This document shows, piece after piece, positions 34,589-47,570 of a stretch of 64,000 bases of DNA. Positions within the stretch are counted from its first letter, which is position 1. The number at the start of each line of letters is the position of its first letter. A model generated the notes under the pieces. The model saw nothing but the letters and a program-made list of their open reading frames with translations. It was not told the origin of the DNA and searched no databases. This stretch comes from Powellomyces hirtus (lineage: Eukaryota > Chytridiomycota > Chytridiomycetes > Spizellomycetales > Powellomycetaceae). Made by a program: the position numbers and the translations under genes. The DNA lies in assembly GCA_025526995.1 (NCBI GenBank), contig JAHLKG010000013.1, positions 558,001-622,000 on the forward strand. The letters are read 5' to 3'.

Positions 34589-37500
34589 TTATTTAACCAT
34601 GCTCTTCAACATGTCCGCATTCGTAGCACCCGTCTCATCCACCATGCTGGTAAAGACTCCCTGCGGGTTGCTGAGCAGGGCGCGCGGAGTATCGAATTCC
34701 GCGATGCGACCGTTTGACAGCACCAGAACGCGATCGTAATCAATGATGGTGTTCTGTGACAAGTTGACTTTTAAGCTCCCGACGTCGACCGAACGCAGTC
34801 ATTAAGTTCGTAGGTCTTACCAGTCGGTGGGCAACACACAGAACCGTGCATTCCGCAAACTCTTCTCTCAAAATCCGTTGCACGACGAAATCCGTTTCCA
34901 GATCCACGTTCGCGGTAGCCTGCGCATCATAAAGAATTGATAACCTGCCCGCGCGCGCACATCACAATCGAAACAATGCATTTTGACTAACCTCATCCAT
35001 GATCAGGATACGCGGTTTCTTGACCATAGCGCGCGCCAGACACACAAGCTGCCGCTGACCGACACTGAGGTTCTCGCCACCTTCAGCAACGTGAGCGTCG
35101 AGGCCACCTTTCGCCGCAACATCTGCGCCAAGATGTGCTCTCCGCAGAGCAGTGAACAGCGCTGCATCGTCGTATTCGCCAAACGGGTCGAGGTTGGATC
35201 GAAAGGTGCCGGAAAACAGTGTTGGGTCCTGTGGTATGATGGAGATGGCGCGTCGGAGATCTTCCAGTGGGATAGTCCGCGTGTTGACGCCGTCAATTTT
35301 GATTTCGGAGCCCAGACACGGCTCGATCGTGCGGAAGAGTGATTGAATCAGCCTAGCGGTGGACCGCCCCGGATGAGTGACCTTATCGAACGATATTCGT
35401 GAACCAAATCCGGCGTCTACTTACGTTGATTTTCCGCTACCCGTTCTTCCGACTACTCCCACTTTCTCTTTGTCGCCGATGGTCAGGGTGAGATGGTGCA
35501 GAACCGCGGGAAGATCCGGCGCATACTGCAAAGTCAAGTCGTGAATGTCGATTGCACCCGTCTGCGGCCATCCCTTTGGCGGAGAGGACGTCTTTCCAGC
35601 GGAAGTAGGCACCACCGTGCTGATGTTGATTTCGGGACCATCGGGTGGCGGGTATGCTGGTAGGGGTTCCGTCTCCACCTCATACGCGTAGTGGGTGACA
35701 CGTTCAACGGCATTCAAAGCTGCGACGCAAGTGGGCTTATTAGCACTTGAGAGTACAGATCGGTGCATGAGTCTGCCTACTTTCTAACTCTCACCTATCT
35801 CTGTTTCTGTAAACTGTCGCACACACCAATTGAGCGTTTGGGTAACTTGAAGAGCATATGATAGCGAAAGTCCCAAAAGCGCCGCCGTTAGAGCATCGCT
35901 CGTCTAGAAAAAAATGATATGAAGAAGTTAAGCAAAACAGCCTCAAATAGGCTGTCTGTGAAGAGCATCTCAACATACCCTGTTGAGTATTCCGAAAGCA
36001 CTTGCGAAAAACACCATGACACCTCCCAAAACTTCCAGCCGCACGGCGAGCCATCTCTGAGCTGTAATGAGCAAAAAGTACGGGGCGTTGTTGCCATTGA
36101 TCCGCGCGTCGTTAACATCAATGAATCGCTGCTGCTCTCCATATGCCCGAATGCTGGCAGCGCCGACGAGAGTTTCGCCAAAGCTGGCATACAAGGGACT
36201 GCGCGTTGTCGAATCCAGCCGTTTGAGATCCCGTGATGCTCCACGGTATACCTTCTGAAATATGTAGTAGATACCGAGGATAGGCACGAGTGGTGCCATG
36301 AAGAGTGGAGTAGCATATATAATGAAGATAAAGGTGGAAACGGCGGATGCAAAAGTGTTGATGAACATTCGGAACGAGTCCGCCAGAGTAGTGTCGATGG
36401 TATCAGTGTCTTTCGAAAATCGGTTGATAATTCGTCCCAGAGGAGTCGAGTCAAAGAATCGAACGGGAGCCTTGATGACATTGGCAAGCGCTGCGCCGTG
36501 GAGAACGCGAGCGGCACGAGTTCCCGCATAGGCAAAGAAGATTCCGAAGACGTACAGCATGATGGTCTGCAAGATGCCCCAACCCCAATACACTCCTACG
36601 TACTGTCCGTTGCTGAACCCATCGATTCGATAGTTGGTCCACTCCACAAGCCAAAAATCTGTACCGACACGCGAAGCTTGCACCAATATCATCAGGAGGA
36701 GTAGATAGATTGCAAAGGATCGCCCTCCGGCGGCGTTCATGTACGCCAACCAGATGCCGGTTCCAACTGCTCCAGTGGCCTTCTCTTCGGTCGACATGAG
36801 TTGGCGGGCCGTCTTTGTCTGCTTGATAGCTTTTTCGATGCGAGAGAGAACCACTTCCTCATCCTCATCTTTCTGTGCCTGGAGCAGCGCGCTCGTCTTG
36901 GCGTCTTCGTCGATAGCGTCCTCATCGTCCGTCGTTTCTTCGATGCCTCCGTAGCTTTTCATGAGGTTTGCGAATTCACCGTCATGAGCGCTCATCAAGT
37001 CCTGGTATCGCCCACTCTCGACAATCTCCCCGCCCTTCATGCAAATCACAAAGTCGACTTGCGGCAGCACGTGCAGTTGGTGTGTGACGAGGATGCGAGT
37101 CTTGTTGCCCAAAGCTCCTAGTATGCATTGTTCAAAAAGATATCGTCCCACGTGGCTATCAACGGCGGAGAGCGGATCGTCCAGCAGGACGATGTCAGAG
37201 TCAAAGTAGCACACGCGGGCCAGATTGACGCGTTGTTTCTGACCACCACTGAGAGATTGATCTTCCTTTAGTTTTATCTCCAGACCTTGCGGTATATGGG
37301 TTTCACGCTCACCTCAAATTGATCCCACGCTCGCCAATCTCGGTACGGTCCGCATTGGATAACACCTGGAGATCCTGTTCGAGAGCGCAGTCCCGAAGCA
37401 CACGCAGATACTTGGACCGATCAAAGTCTCTTCCAAATGTGATATTGTCCCGAAGCGTTGTGTTTTGAATCCAAGCTTGTTGGGGACAGTATCCAAGGGT

Positions 37501-39607
37501 ACCCGAAAAGGACACGGAGCCTGATTTCCTTTTCATTTCTCCAATCAAGGCATTTAGTAATGACGACTTGCCAGATCCGACTGGACCTACTATAGCGACC
37601 AGAGCGCCTTTAGGGATGGAGAAGTTGATGTTGCGTAAGCTTGCCGTGAAGTCCGATGGAGTTCCGTTGCGGCCACTTTCGGAAGACTTGTCGACCGCCG
37701 TAGATGCATTAGAAGAGTCACCACCGGAAGGATGTGTTTGATGTTGATCGTCCGGACGCTGCGCGACTACTGCTACTGCCGCAGCATCGTCCGATGTGAC
37801 AGCATGTTTCTCCTTGTCCAACTTCTCTTCGTCCAACTTCTTTTTCACCTCTGTCGTCGAGTTCTTGGCTTTCCTGCCTTTTTTCTTCTCATCTTTCTCA
37901 TCGTCTATCTGCGGAGGCGGAGCCTCCCAGACAAACTCTCCATTCTCGACTTTGATGGCAAAGTCAGCGTCCTCAACCATCGTCGGCTGAGCGTCCAACT
38001 CGGGTGCCATTAGTAACTCTGAAATCCTTGTCAAGGCCACCTTGAAATCTGCCAATCCGACAATGATTTGCGGCAAGAACATGAGTGGAAAGCGGAGTTG
38101 CGTAAACCAAGTCAGGGCTGGGAAGATTTTCGTGGCGTCCAGCGGGTTGGTCACGGCGTAAATGACGATAGATAGGGAGGCTGATATGATGGGGATACCG
38201 AATGCCAGCGACATGACGAATGCCTGCAGCATACCCCGCTTAAACACCTGCTTGATTTCCCTGCGTCGAATCTCTTCTACATTCTCCAAGAATGATTTTT
38301 CCCATGCGAAGAACTTTATCACGCGAATGCCTTGCATGATTTCCTGTGTGGTCTTGACCCGGGAATCGGTTATGGGCGCAACGCTCTTCCTGATGACACC
38401 CAGCCTCCTCATAATTTTACCCTGGAAAGGGCCACAAAGAACCAAAAGGCCAATGCCAGCCAAAGCGGATGGGCCCAATTGTGTAATCAGGAAAATGGAG
38501 ATCGCGAGAATCTGCACCGGCGCGGTCCACAACACATGAATGAATTGCATGAACAACTCAATGCGCTGCGCATCTGGATTAGATGTCAAACGTATGAGTG
38601 TAGGTCGCGAGTCGCGGTAACGAATATGTTCCAGTACCTGTCGCTACAATGGTCATGACCCTCCCAGCTGACATTTCTTGTCTTGAAGCTGCGGATAAGC
38701 GCAAGGTCTTTCGATAAATGGTAGCAATCATGGCTGATCGCAGCGCCATTCCTTGCGTAGTGGCAATTTGGAAGAACATGTTGTTGAGGAGAGTTTGAAA
38801 CACAGCAAGGACCAAAAGGCCGATGGCATAACCGAACCTAGTGACAAGAACAGTAGGATTGGAGTGTCAGATGTTTCTTCTCTACTCATTGTTGAGCGCG
38901 AAAAGCACGCACCCCTGAGCCAATGGCGGTAGTGCGTTGTTCGAACCGGTTGTGTCGTTGATGTTGTCGATGGCTTTGCTCTCGGCCACAAACTGCAGGA
39001 TGTACTTAACCAAGAAAGGAGAAAAGACCCCAGCCATGTCCGCTAGAAACTTGGCCAACCCACAAGGGGCAATTCGCCAAAACCATGCATTCCAGATAGC
39101 GCGTCTTAAGCTGGGCTTGTCTTCCTTTTTCCTCTTTGCATCTTCTTTCTTTCTTTGCGAGTGCAGTTTGGCGGTGCTGTTAACATTTCCACTCTCAGCA
39201 GCGACATCCTCGGGGTTATGCGAGGCCTTGGCAGCGGCGGCGCGCTTCACTTCGGCCTGCCACGCCACATCTAACTCGTTGTGCAGACCCTGCACATTCC
39301 ATGCGCGGCCCAACTCCCAAATATCTTCCTGATCCAGCGGCCGGTTCCACGCGACCCAGTAAACAGGGTCCATCCAGGAATACGTCCATCGCGAGAAAAG
39401 CCCAGCTTTCTCTTCCGGACTCGAGTAGGCCTGACCCCATCGCTTGGGAAGTTTACGGCCTTTTTTCAAAGGAGCTGGCTCAACTTTGAGAGAGGTGCTG
39501 ATATTGCTATCGGAGGTTGAATCATGCTGTTGCTGTACATCGACTTGCTGAAGTTCAAAGTCCGTGTTGCCCTTGTCTGCTGCTTCGGCAGCTCCTGCGG
39601 TTGCCAT
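34589..39607 (-). CDS. ABC transporter, subfamily C (MRP/Yor1-like), short form
   Basis: ATP-driven exporter of organic anions or drug conjugates, with two membrane domains and two ATPase domains. Multi-exon, minus strand, start ATG 39607, stop 34589. The N-terminus reaches the first membrane domain quickly (SSPEEKAGLFSRWTYSWMDP, WNRPLDQEDIWEL), so the extra TMD0 of long MRPs is absent. NBD1: Walker A GPVGSGKSSLLNAL (about 37560-37600), YCPQQAWIQN, and Walker B DIVLLDDPLSAVDSHVG. NBD2: Walker A GRTGSGKST (about 35425-35455), LSVGQRQLVCLARAMVKKPR, and Walker B ILIMDEA with a normal glutamate. NBD1 has Asp there, typical of ABCC, so NBD1 is the weak site. A Lys/Glu-rich insert of roughly 100 residues (37700-37930) precedes Walker A of NBD1. 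Specificity cannot be read from sequence. Confidence 0.93.
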
Positions 39608-40668
39608 TGCAATATGTGTGGTCTCTCTTGTTGCGGAAAGAACAGAGCGGGACTCGGGGAGATCGAAGAGAGTTTCGTCTGGCCTTGTTTCAAGAACGTT
39701 GTGTATCTGAAGGCGTACTGGACGGAGGATAGTATCGAAAGCGCGTTCGAATAGTGCAGACTGAAAACAACCACCACAGTGCTTTTATACAAGGTCGGAG
39801 GTTCGCACCGGAGACGACTTTCTATTTCCGTTGGGTCGTCGAAGCCGCTATATTGGCAGTCTCGTTTAATTACTATTCACAACGTTCGGAAGATACGTGG
39901 CATGGGAACTTGCCAAGCGGCCTTTTGCCATGTCGCGCGCACTCACGAGGGAAGAAAGCGGATCAAAGTTTAAGATTTCAAAGCGCGACTGACTGCGAAG
40001 AGCGTCATACCAAAGCGTCGGCACTCGGTACTGCTATTCCCACTCATGTGATCACAGCCTGAACCGGAATTCCGAATGTTCTGTGTTACGTCATCAGAGA
40101 ATTAAATGAAAAAAAAAACGATTTCCAATCCATGGCGAACCCCACATCCTACAATAGTATTTGTGACAGAGCTATCACCATCTTGTGACATTGGGTTTTG
40201 GTGTAGCGGACATTGGGTTTTGGTTTAGCGGGCATGACTCTTTGGTTGGGTCAATGGAACGAACGAACAAATGAAGCCGGCCCCCGATTGATCCTCCCCG
40301 CAAGGTGCAAAGTGAGGCGTCTTTCTGGGTTGGATTCCGGCGCCCTGGGTGTGACCAGTACCGTCCGTGGAACGCACAAATAAGGTTCCGAAGGCACGCT
40401 CGCAAAGGTGAAGAAGGTTGCGTCAAGATGGGATTGGCTGCAACACTTTTCTTGTCAATTGGACCTTATGACATCGATGAATGGAAGAGCCAACCCTGTT
40501 CGCACAAAGTGGGGGATCCGCGGTATCCTGTGCAATCCTTGCCGTACGTAAGCAAACTCCGCCAACAAACTTTTGGAGACATGCTTTTAGAATTTAGAGT
40601 ACAAAAGCCGACAGACAGACGTCAATCCGCCTCGCCCAAACCGCCGGATTTGCAAGCAATTGAACAGA
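39608..40668. other. Divergent spacer between the ABC transporter and the receptor-like gene
   Basis: Carries both promoters and a 22-base tandem repeat at 40187-40230. Frames through it have no features. The plus frame 40305-40781 overlaps the true first exon of the receptor-like gene in another frame and is not supported. Confidence 0.4.
40187..40230. repeat. Two tandem copies of a 22-base unit
   Basis: Unit GACATTGGGTTTTGGTGTAG plus CG, at 40187-40208, is repeated at 40209-40230 with one change (T for G near the middle). It lies mid-spacer between divergent genes. It could be a regulatory repeat or a chance duplication. Confidence 0.8.
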
Positions 40669-43600
40669 ATGGTGATCTGGGATGGCAGAGCTTTGTGGTT
40701 TTTTCTGCTGATATTCGCCAACACTGCGTGGGCGCTATGCATGAACGGGTCAGGAAACGACAAGACTTTGACGCTGACTGAGCCCTATGGATACTTTTGG
40801 ACGTGAGCCCTCCACAACCTTTTCAGCTGAGCAACCCTCTCGAGAACGCGTTCTGACCTTGTAGATGATTTGATAGACACGACTCCAGAACCGAATATGC
40901 ATCCGACTCCCAATGCTACGTGCTTATCGCTCCACAAGACGGCAATCGTACAGTAACGAGTATAACCATCGAATTTTTCCATGTGGAGACAGAAGATTGC
41001 TGTGACGACGCAAAGGTGTATGCAGGCAGTGAGCGACCATCTGAGCCTGACACCGAGTTCGCGAAAATCCTAGGGAACAACATTACAGATATCGTTGTTC
41101 CTGGGGATACGGCACTATTTCATTTCCAGTCCGACGGGACTGTCAATCGGGATGGAATTGCAGGGTTTTATTACATAACTGCGAATGCGACGGACATTCC
41201 TCACGCAAATCTAAAGTGTCCCTTCAATTGCTATGGACATGGAGACTGCGTCAATGGCCGCTGTCAATGTCACATGGGCTACAACGGCGGTCTTTGCAAA
41301 AATGACGACAAATACAAGGTGACTCTCCGGCTTGTCAGCGCAAAGCAGATTGTCAACACAAAGCACGGGGCTGACGCAACTTTAGATTTTTCAGGTGGGG
41401 ACCAGCTTGGAAGGCAGGAGGTCTACCGGAACCAACATTCTTACACGTTGTTTCAGCTTTATGATGGTTGTCATCGCACGCGTTGGGAAAATACAAATTG
41501 GAATCGTTCGCTTGACATCAGTATATGTGATAGTGCAGATCCATGGGATGGTAAGCCTTCATGTGCATTTCTCCGTTAAGTTCTCATGAGTAATTAACAT
41601 TGATGAAAAGGTATCGACTGTTCATCGTCTCGTATCAGAAAATTGGACCTGAGTGCAATGGAACTAGATTGCACCGGACATGGTCTCCCGAGCACGGGTC
41701 TACCGCGATGTCTAGATCACATCAATCTGTCGCATTCCAAGATCACTGGTAATACAGGCGTCACTGTAATGGTACAGATCAAGTAAACTGACTCGTCGCG
41801 TTCAGGTCACATCCCTGATCGGCTCTGGAGAAGTTTCCCGCTCAATCAAGTCATCATGCGCAACGCTAGCTTAACCGGGAAAATCTCTGAAGAAATTGGA
41901 GCGGCTCCAAGTCTCAATCTTATTGATCTCGCGCAGAACCAACTGACTGGGTGCGTCTATAAAGGCTCGCAAGTATGCAACCATGACCTAATTTACCACC
42001 CTTCCTCGCAAATGATAGCTCAATTCCATCAAGCATTTGTCGTCTCTTGTTGCTGAATGAGGTAAAAAAGATCGTTCGCAGATCCTAACGTTATGCAGTC
42101 AGATTATCCTCTTACCAACACTCGACAGGTTGATCTTTCCGAGAATATGTTGTCCGGCTACATTCCAGAAGGCCTCTCCGAGCTACCCGAAGCCAGAATC
42201 CTCCTACATGGCAACAGTTTCTTCTGCCCGACACCCAACATAAGCCAGATTATCTCGGTGTCGTGTGGGAATGTCACAATAGCGACTATCGACCCGCCAA
42301 GGGCAGTCAGTGGCAGTACGCAACTTGTCACTGTCACTGGAGACGGATTTCGCGAGAACGAGGGAACGACATCATGCGCTTTTGGTGGGGTCCTCTCAAC
42401 CAATACCACTGTCTTGAACCCAAACAAAGTGCAATGCACGGTGCCTCAGCGGGTTGCAGGGCGGACAGACTTTCAGCTGTACGCCTATGGGGCAGCAGCG
42501 TCAGCGAACTCGGTTACGTTTGACTTCGTGCCGGATTGCGCACCAGGCACCTATTTGCGTTCACCGGCTGAGCTGCAATGTTCCATCTGTCCCGGTATAT
42601 ACCTTCAATCCTCTGAGGCCCACGACGGATGGAATCTAATCCTGAATTATGGAACTTTAGAGAACGCAAAGTGCGACGGTGGTTCAAGTCCACCTTATCC
42701 CGTTGCTGGATACCATAGAGCTCTCAAGTAAGATGTTGTTGTAGAGGAGCTGAATGTGGTTTCTGTCTGAAAATGCGTTTGTCTAGGGATGAAACCGTAT
42801 ACCTGCAGTGTTTTATCCCACATGCATGCCCGGAGCGCAAGGTTGGATCTAACGGTGCCATGTTTGACACGTGGATAAGAAGGGCTAAGGTTTCAAATGT
42901 AGGATGGCGCCTGCAAGGAAGGTTTTGTTGGCTCCCGCTGCAGCACTTGCGTACCCGGGGCGTTCCTGGTAAATGAAGAGTGTGTAACTTGCTCGGGCGT
43001 TGACACCGTCAAGCCGTTAGTTCTGCTCGTTTTCGCAACTTTGGCTCTGTGTGTTCTGGGGTTATGGATGGCTTTGACAGGTTCGCCTCGACATTGCCGG
43101 CCATACTCGAATCATCGAGTGAAATCGGCTGACATCATTTTGCAACAGCTTTGAACTTCTCTTCGACCAACATCCTGCTGTTGTTCGTTCAGGTAGGTCT
43201 GATCATGTCCTTTTGTGAGTTACTTCATCGGTATTTTCTAAGACCCGTCTTTGCAGGTGTCTGGCCTTATTTTAGATGTCCCTCTCAATTGGCATTCGGT
43301 GTTCGATGGCCTTGGCAGAAGCTTTGCTGCGGTCAATGTAGATCTGAGACAGCTTGGCGTTGCTTGTGCGTTGAGCATGGACTATGAGGAACTTGTCCTT
43401 TTCTTCCTGATTCTCCCAATCGTCTTCCTGGGAATTATCATTACAATGGTTGCCTTTTGGGTGGTTTGGGCGGTTACCCGTCGAAAACCGAAAATGGAGA
43501 TTCCGCACGCCCTGCGAGTTTTGACCAATGTGGTCATCAACGCCTTTATAGCGTTGCTCACCCTGGCCCACATTCCGCTGGCGGAAAAGTTTGTTGAAGT

Positions 43601-44833
43601 CTTCCAGTGTGCCACTGATGGTAATTGCACTTTGAACTACAGGCGCAACTGGCGGGTCTGGGATAAAAAAAAACGAGAAAACTGACGTCTTGCTTCTATC
43701 TTAGTGGATCGTTCTTATGTGATCTCTGATACCGAAGTGTCATGCTACACGGAAGAATGGCAGGCCAGCAGACATAAGGCCATTGCGGGTTGCATCATGT
43801 ATGCAGCGGGCATTCCTCTCCTTGTGGGTATAATATCCTGGGTCAATCGGAATAAGCTCAATGACGAGCAAGTTGTACGCCGTTATGGCGTGCTCTTTGA
43901 TATTTACTCCGACTCTGCGTGGTATGTGACGCTTTAAATTATCCATGCCGCATGGCGAGGAGCCACCATCTTACGCTTCGAGTCAGGTGGTTTGAGACCT
44001 ATCGCTGTGTGTACAATCTGCTCCTCTTGCTCGTTCCGGTGGCCTTGGCGGACTACCCACTTTTCATTGCTGCTATGGGGATGGTCATCTACAATGTGGA
44101 CGGTGCTATTGTGCGGCGATACCGACCGTATCGCTTTCCACATGCGAACAAGTGAGTCATTGCGATCGACAATGCTCATGGAGTAACACCCATTGAAACT
44201 GGAGTAGCATTTATCCTTTCGTAGTCTGGTCCTGGAACTTGACGAATTTTACCGGCATTTTGTATTCAACCCGTACGCTCTCACCAACTCAATCTGACAT
44301 CATTTCCTCGATAGCGTCAGTCGTGGTCAGCGTAACGTATGTCAGAACCCGAATTCAAAAACAGAATTCTTGCTAAAACAGGTTATGATTGTAGAGGTTT
44401 AACTCTGGTGCACAGCTTGATATACGAATGGCAGCTGATACATTGGATCAGTCTTCGGAAGCTTCCGTACATTAGACATTTCTTTGTCAGCAAACCATGG
44501 GGTCTGCTGTTTCCGGTGCACCTCAACAAAGCGGGGCGAGCAGTGGCGAGAACAATTGAGAAGCTTCCTGACACTACCGAATCGTCGCCGCTCAATTATT
44601 ATCCTTCCACTCTATATGAGAAGGTGCTACGGACCACCATGAAGCACAAGAGGAGCTTTCCGTCTCCCGACAACTCACACCCTGAGCTCAAGGAGGTCAA
44701 GAGCACGCACAGTACAGGGGGCCAGGAAGTCCTCAAAAGTTGCGTGATGGATGGCCTGCATAAGAGAGTGGGGAGCATGGCAGATTGTCACGGCCACGGC
44801 CATGACCTGGAGGATGGAAAGGGTCCGAGTTGA
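40669..44833 (+). CDS. Receptor-like membrane protein: CUB, EGF, leucine-rich repeats, IPT/TIG, multi-span
   Basis: Thirteen exons keep phase: 40669-40802, 40877-41550, 41611-41748, 41806-41972, 42099-42727, 42787-42841, 42903-43080, 43149-43192, 43257-43620, 43705-43921, 43987-44151, 44225-44272 and 44365-44833; about 1093 residues. Signal peptide MVIWDGRALWFFLLIFANTA; CUB-like domain (EPYGYFWTHDSRTEY, then CYVLIAPQDGN and TIEFFHVETEDCCDDAKVYA); EGF module CPFNCYGHGDCVNGRCQCHM; three or four leucine-rich repeats (INLSHSKITGHIPDRLW, LIDLAQNQLTG, VDLSENMLSGYIPEGL); an IPT/TIG domain (VTVTGDGFRENEGTTSCAFG); Cys-rich GCC2/3-like segments; then about seven membrane spans beginning PLVLLVFATLALCVLGLWMA and including VRRYGVLFDIYSDSAWWFET. 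The tail is basic, then His/Asp-rich. If the last splice is not used the protein stops at 44297 (945 residues). Ligand unknown. Confidence 0.8.
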
Positions 44834-45078
44834 CATTGGATTTTGTGTTTGTACTTACTGCTGTTGCACATCGATCAATAGAATTCGCATCGTCCGCGGT
44901 GTGCAATTGAATGCTCTGATGCGCAAACAACAGGAATGGGTTTCTTTCCATGAAACAGGTGTGGACCAGGATATCCCAACACTGATTGTATCTACATTTA
45001 CTAACCGGAAGCACAAGTTGAGTATATATACAGCCCTCTGATGTTGGGATTCTCTCGAGCTTTCTGCCCGAGTTTCAA

Positions 45079-45989
45079 CTACGCTACAATCTTTCCCTGT
45101 TTCCACACTTTCCTGCGTGCCTCATCGCTGTGATACCTAGCGTTAGGCTTCAACACGTCGGCTTTCGCGCTCAGTAACCACCAGCCAGTCTTGAACTCTG
45201 CCGCTGTCATTGCATATGCCATCGCCTCGGCGCAGTTTTCCGGGGAGGTTCCCGTGACTGTACCGAGGGCTTGCGCAGGCAAGCGCGGATAGAAGGATTG
45301 ATCATTAACCAGGGACGTGTTCACCACCCGGGAGAAATGTGTACGCAAGCGATAGCAGGATGGCGCACATGCAGTTCCTAGAAGTTATGCAAAATAGGTC
45401 GGTACAATTATTGAAGAGCGAAAAGGAGACATGGCGTTTATCCTTACATTATGCTAGGTCATTGTATGCGGATGCAGCATCAGCAGCGGCCTTCAAGCCG
45501 TAGCTTGAGACGAGATCCATATTATCAAAGTTGATGTCGGTTCCCAATCCCGGGGCCAGTAAGGACATAATCCGCACATCTTCGCCATTTTGGCCGTTGT
45601 CTGCAACACCGGCATAAGCTCTTTGAACAGCAGCTGTCGCCCATGATAGTGAACTGCCAATTTTTGATCAATTCCTTCCGCAGTTCCAGTTCGCCCCTGA
45701 ATTGTCAGGATTCCCGCCGAAGCAACTACTCTATGCATTTTCGGGTGACTCTCCGAAAATGCTTTTGTGAAACGACGGACGTCACTCATCAGACTGAGAT
45801 CTAGGGGGACAAACTCATGTTTGCCACGAGGATGTAATTTGGTCATCTGAGACACAATTGCTGAACCGGCATTGGCGTTTCTCCCAGCAATCGACACTGA
45901 TGCTCCAACTTCAGAGCAGTCGCTTGACCGATTCCCGAGGTTCCTCCAACAACCAGGAACCGTTTATTCCCAAGTTTGAGCGTTGCATT
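45079..45989 (-). pseudogene. Broken short-chain dehydrogenase/reductase
   Basis: Resembles fungal NAD(P)-dependent SDRs: LVVGGTSGIGQATA (cofactor loop), SIAGRNANAGSAIVSQM, LDLSLMSDVRRFTKAFSESH, VVASAGILTIQGRTGTAEGI, then YGLKAAADAASAYNDL, HPAIACVHISPG and VVNTSLVNDQSFYPRLPAQA. The reading frame changes at three places, each by one missing base at a homopolymer: GG near 45905, AAAA near 45588-45591 and GGG near 45327-45332. A fourth break near 45440 may be an intron or another lesion. A first exon probably lay upstream of the acceptor at 45990. Either a decayed gene or a cluster of assembly errors; neighbouring genes read cleanly, which favours decay. As it stands no full SDR can be made. Confidence 0.7.
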
Positions 45990-47570
45990 CTAAGCACGTA
46001 AAGCGGCATAGGGTGGCATTCGGAGGAAAAAAAAAAAAAAGAAGAAGAAAAAGGTAGGAAGGCAGACGACGCGCGTGGGACGCGCAGTTAGGCAATTGAC
46101 TAAGCGTCCTTTTATGGACGACGCAAGAATACAGAGGAAATCGCAGCTTCAAGGATTTCCACATTTAGATTATCAGTTTCTGATGCCAGCCATCAAAATA
46201 ACGAGCGGGGAAGAAGAAAAATGCGGCCGAGGCAGACCCACATAACTTTGCTTGCAAACATAAAGGTGCCGCTCCTAGCAAGTTCGGACATCCGACACTG
46301 GACATTTCTGACATAAGCAGCACTCAAACGCTCGAAGCAAGTTGGGAGGCAGCTGCAGCCGTCGTCTCCGGTGGAGTGAGACTTTCTCCAAAGTGGAATC
46401 CATCAATCTTCTATCATTTGAGACATATGCGACATTTTTGCACAAGTAGGCGAATGGCGAACGAGTTGTAATCATGGATTGGGCGTCACGTGCTGAACCA
46501 GTGAACGAACGACTGGCCAATTGCAATTATTGTTGAAGGATCCGGTCACGTTACACAATCGAAATCAACGTTTCACAAAGAGTTACTTCGCCGCCGGCTG
46601 ACGATTAAAGTTTTTCCACTCAGAGTTCTTGACGTTGTGCGCATTGATGAGCAAAGCAAAACCTGGACATGATGGCAAACCTGTACAGACGGCTCTCCCT
46701 CAGGGCATCTTTTGCCTGAAACAGAAACAACAAAAGGGGAAGTAAAGGGGCAAACTGCGCCGTGGCAACACTTGAGACACGGTGCCGTCTTGCGGTCCCT
46801 CCTGACGCGGGGCCCGTTTGGTTTCATTTACGCCACCTACAGGGAACTGCACCAACCGGGCGAAACGCGCGGCTGACTCAGCATGCGAAAGAGGCCCAAT
46901 GGCAGTTGTCTGTGCGACACAATAGCAAATGGAGGAATCGTGTGGATTCGGTTTAGGGTTTAGCTGATGGGATGGCCAGCCCATTATTGGGTACACAGGC
47001 GGGGGGGTCCCACGCCAGCCAATTGTTTTTCTGATTTACACGGCAGGCACGCAGGCCGCAAATAGGCACAGAAGGGCGAGACGGGAAAAAGAAACAAAGG
47101 GGAGGCTTGTGGCGTTGGGGATCTTTTGTTGTTGTTGGGAATTGGCTGACGAACGAACGAACGAACGGGAACGCTTAGACAAAGAGAAAGGCCCCAAAAG
47201 GGGGAAAGGGATGAAAAGGGGGCTCTTGCAAAGGACACCGTGTTTTGTTTTGGATATATGCGCTGCCCCTGTCCTCGCGTCCCCCCTCCCTCCTTTCCAC
47301 TCCTTTCCACTCCAAATCCATCCCTCCTTCTTTCTTCCTCCCCCTCATCACTTTCACTTAGTACTTCTGCCCGCCCAAGCAAAAGCGCGCGTAGCCCCGT
47401 GTGCCTCGCCCTACTAACTACAACAACACAACACAACACACACACACACAGACAGCCCCGCTTTGGGCTTTACACGCTCACTTCGTTACACCACCACCAC
47501 CTTACCTTCCTTTCTGGGACGTCCCCACTGCTTCCAAACTCCTCTTTTGCGCGCGGTTCTCGTTTCCATA
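45990..47570. other. Long upstream region of STE12
   Basis: About 1.5 kb without a supported gene. Contains an A14 run with GAA repeats (about 46028-46052), a GAAC tetranucleotide run (about 47150-47167), strongly pyrimidine-rich sequence at 47275-47350 and a CA-rich run (about 47423-47452) within 120 bases of the STE12 start codon. A long, simple-sequence leader is common for regulated fungal transcription factors. No exact pheromone-response element cluster (TGAAACA) was noticed. Confidence 0.45.

Noticed and set aside
38930..38955. TTCGAACCGG resembling a tRNA B box
   Set aside because: It lies inside an ABC transporter exon with no matching A box or acceptor stem.
42842..42902. Apparent frame break in the receptor-like gene
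   Set aside because: A 61-base GT-AG intron (GTTGGATC...AAATGTAG) removes the stop and restores the Cys-rich module in phase, so it is not a lesion.
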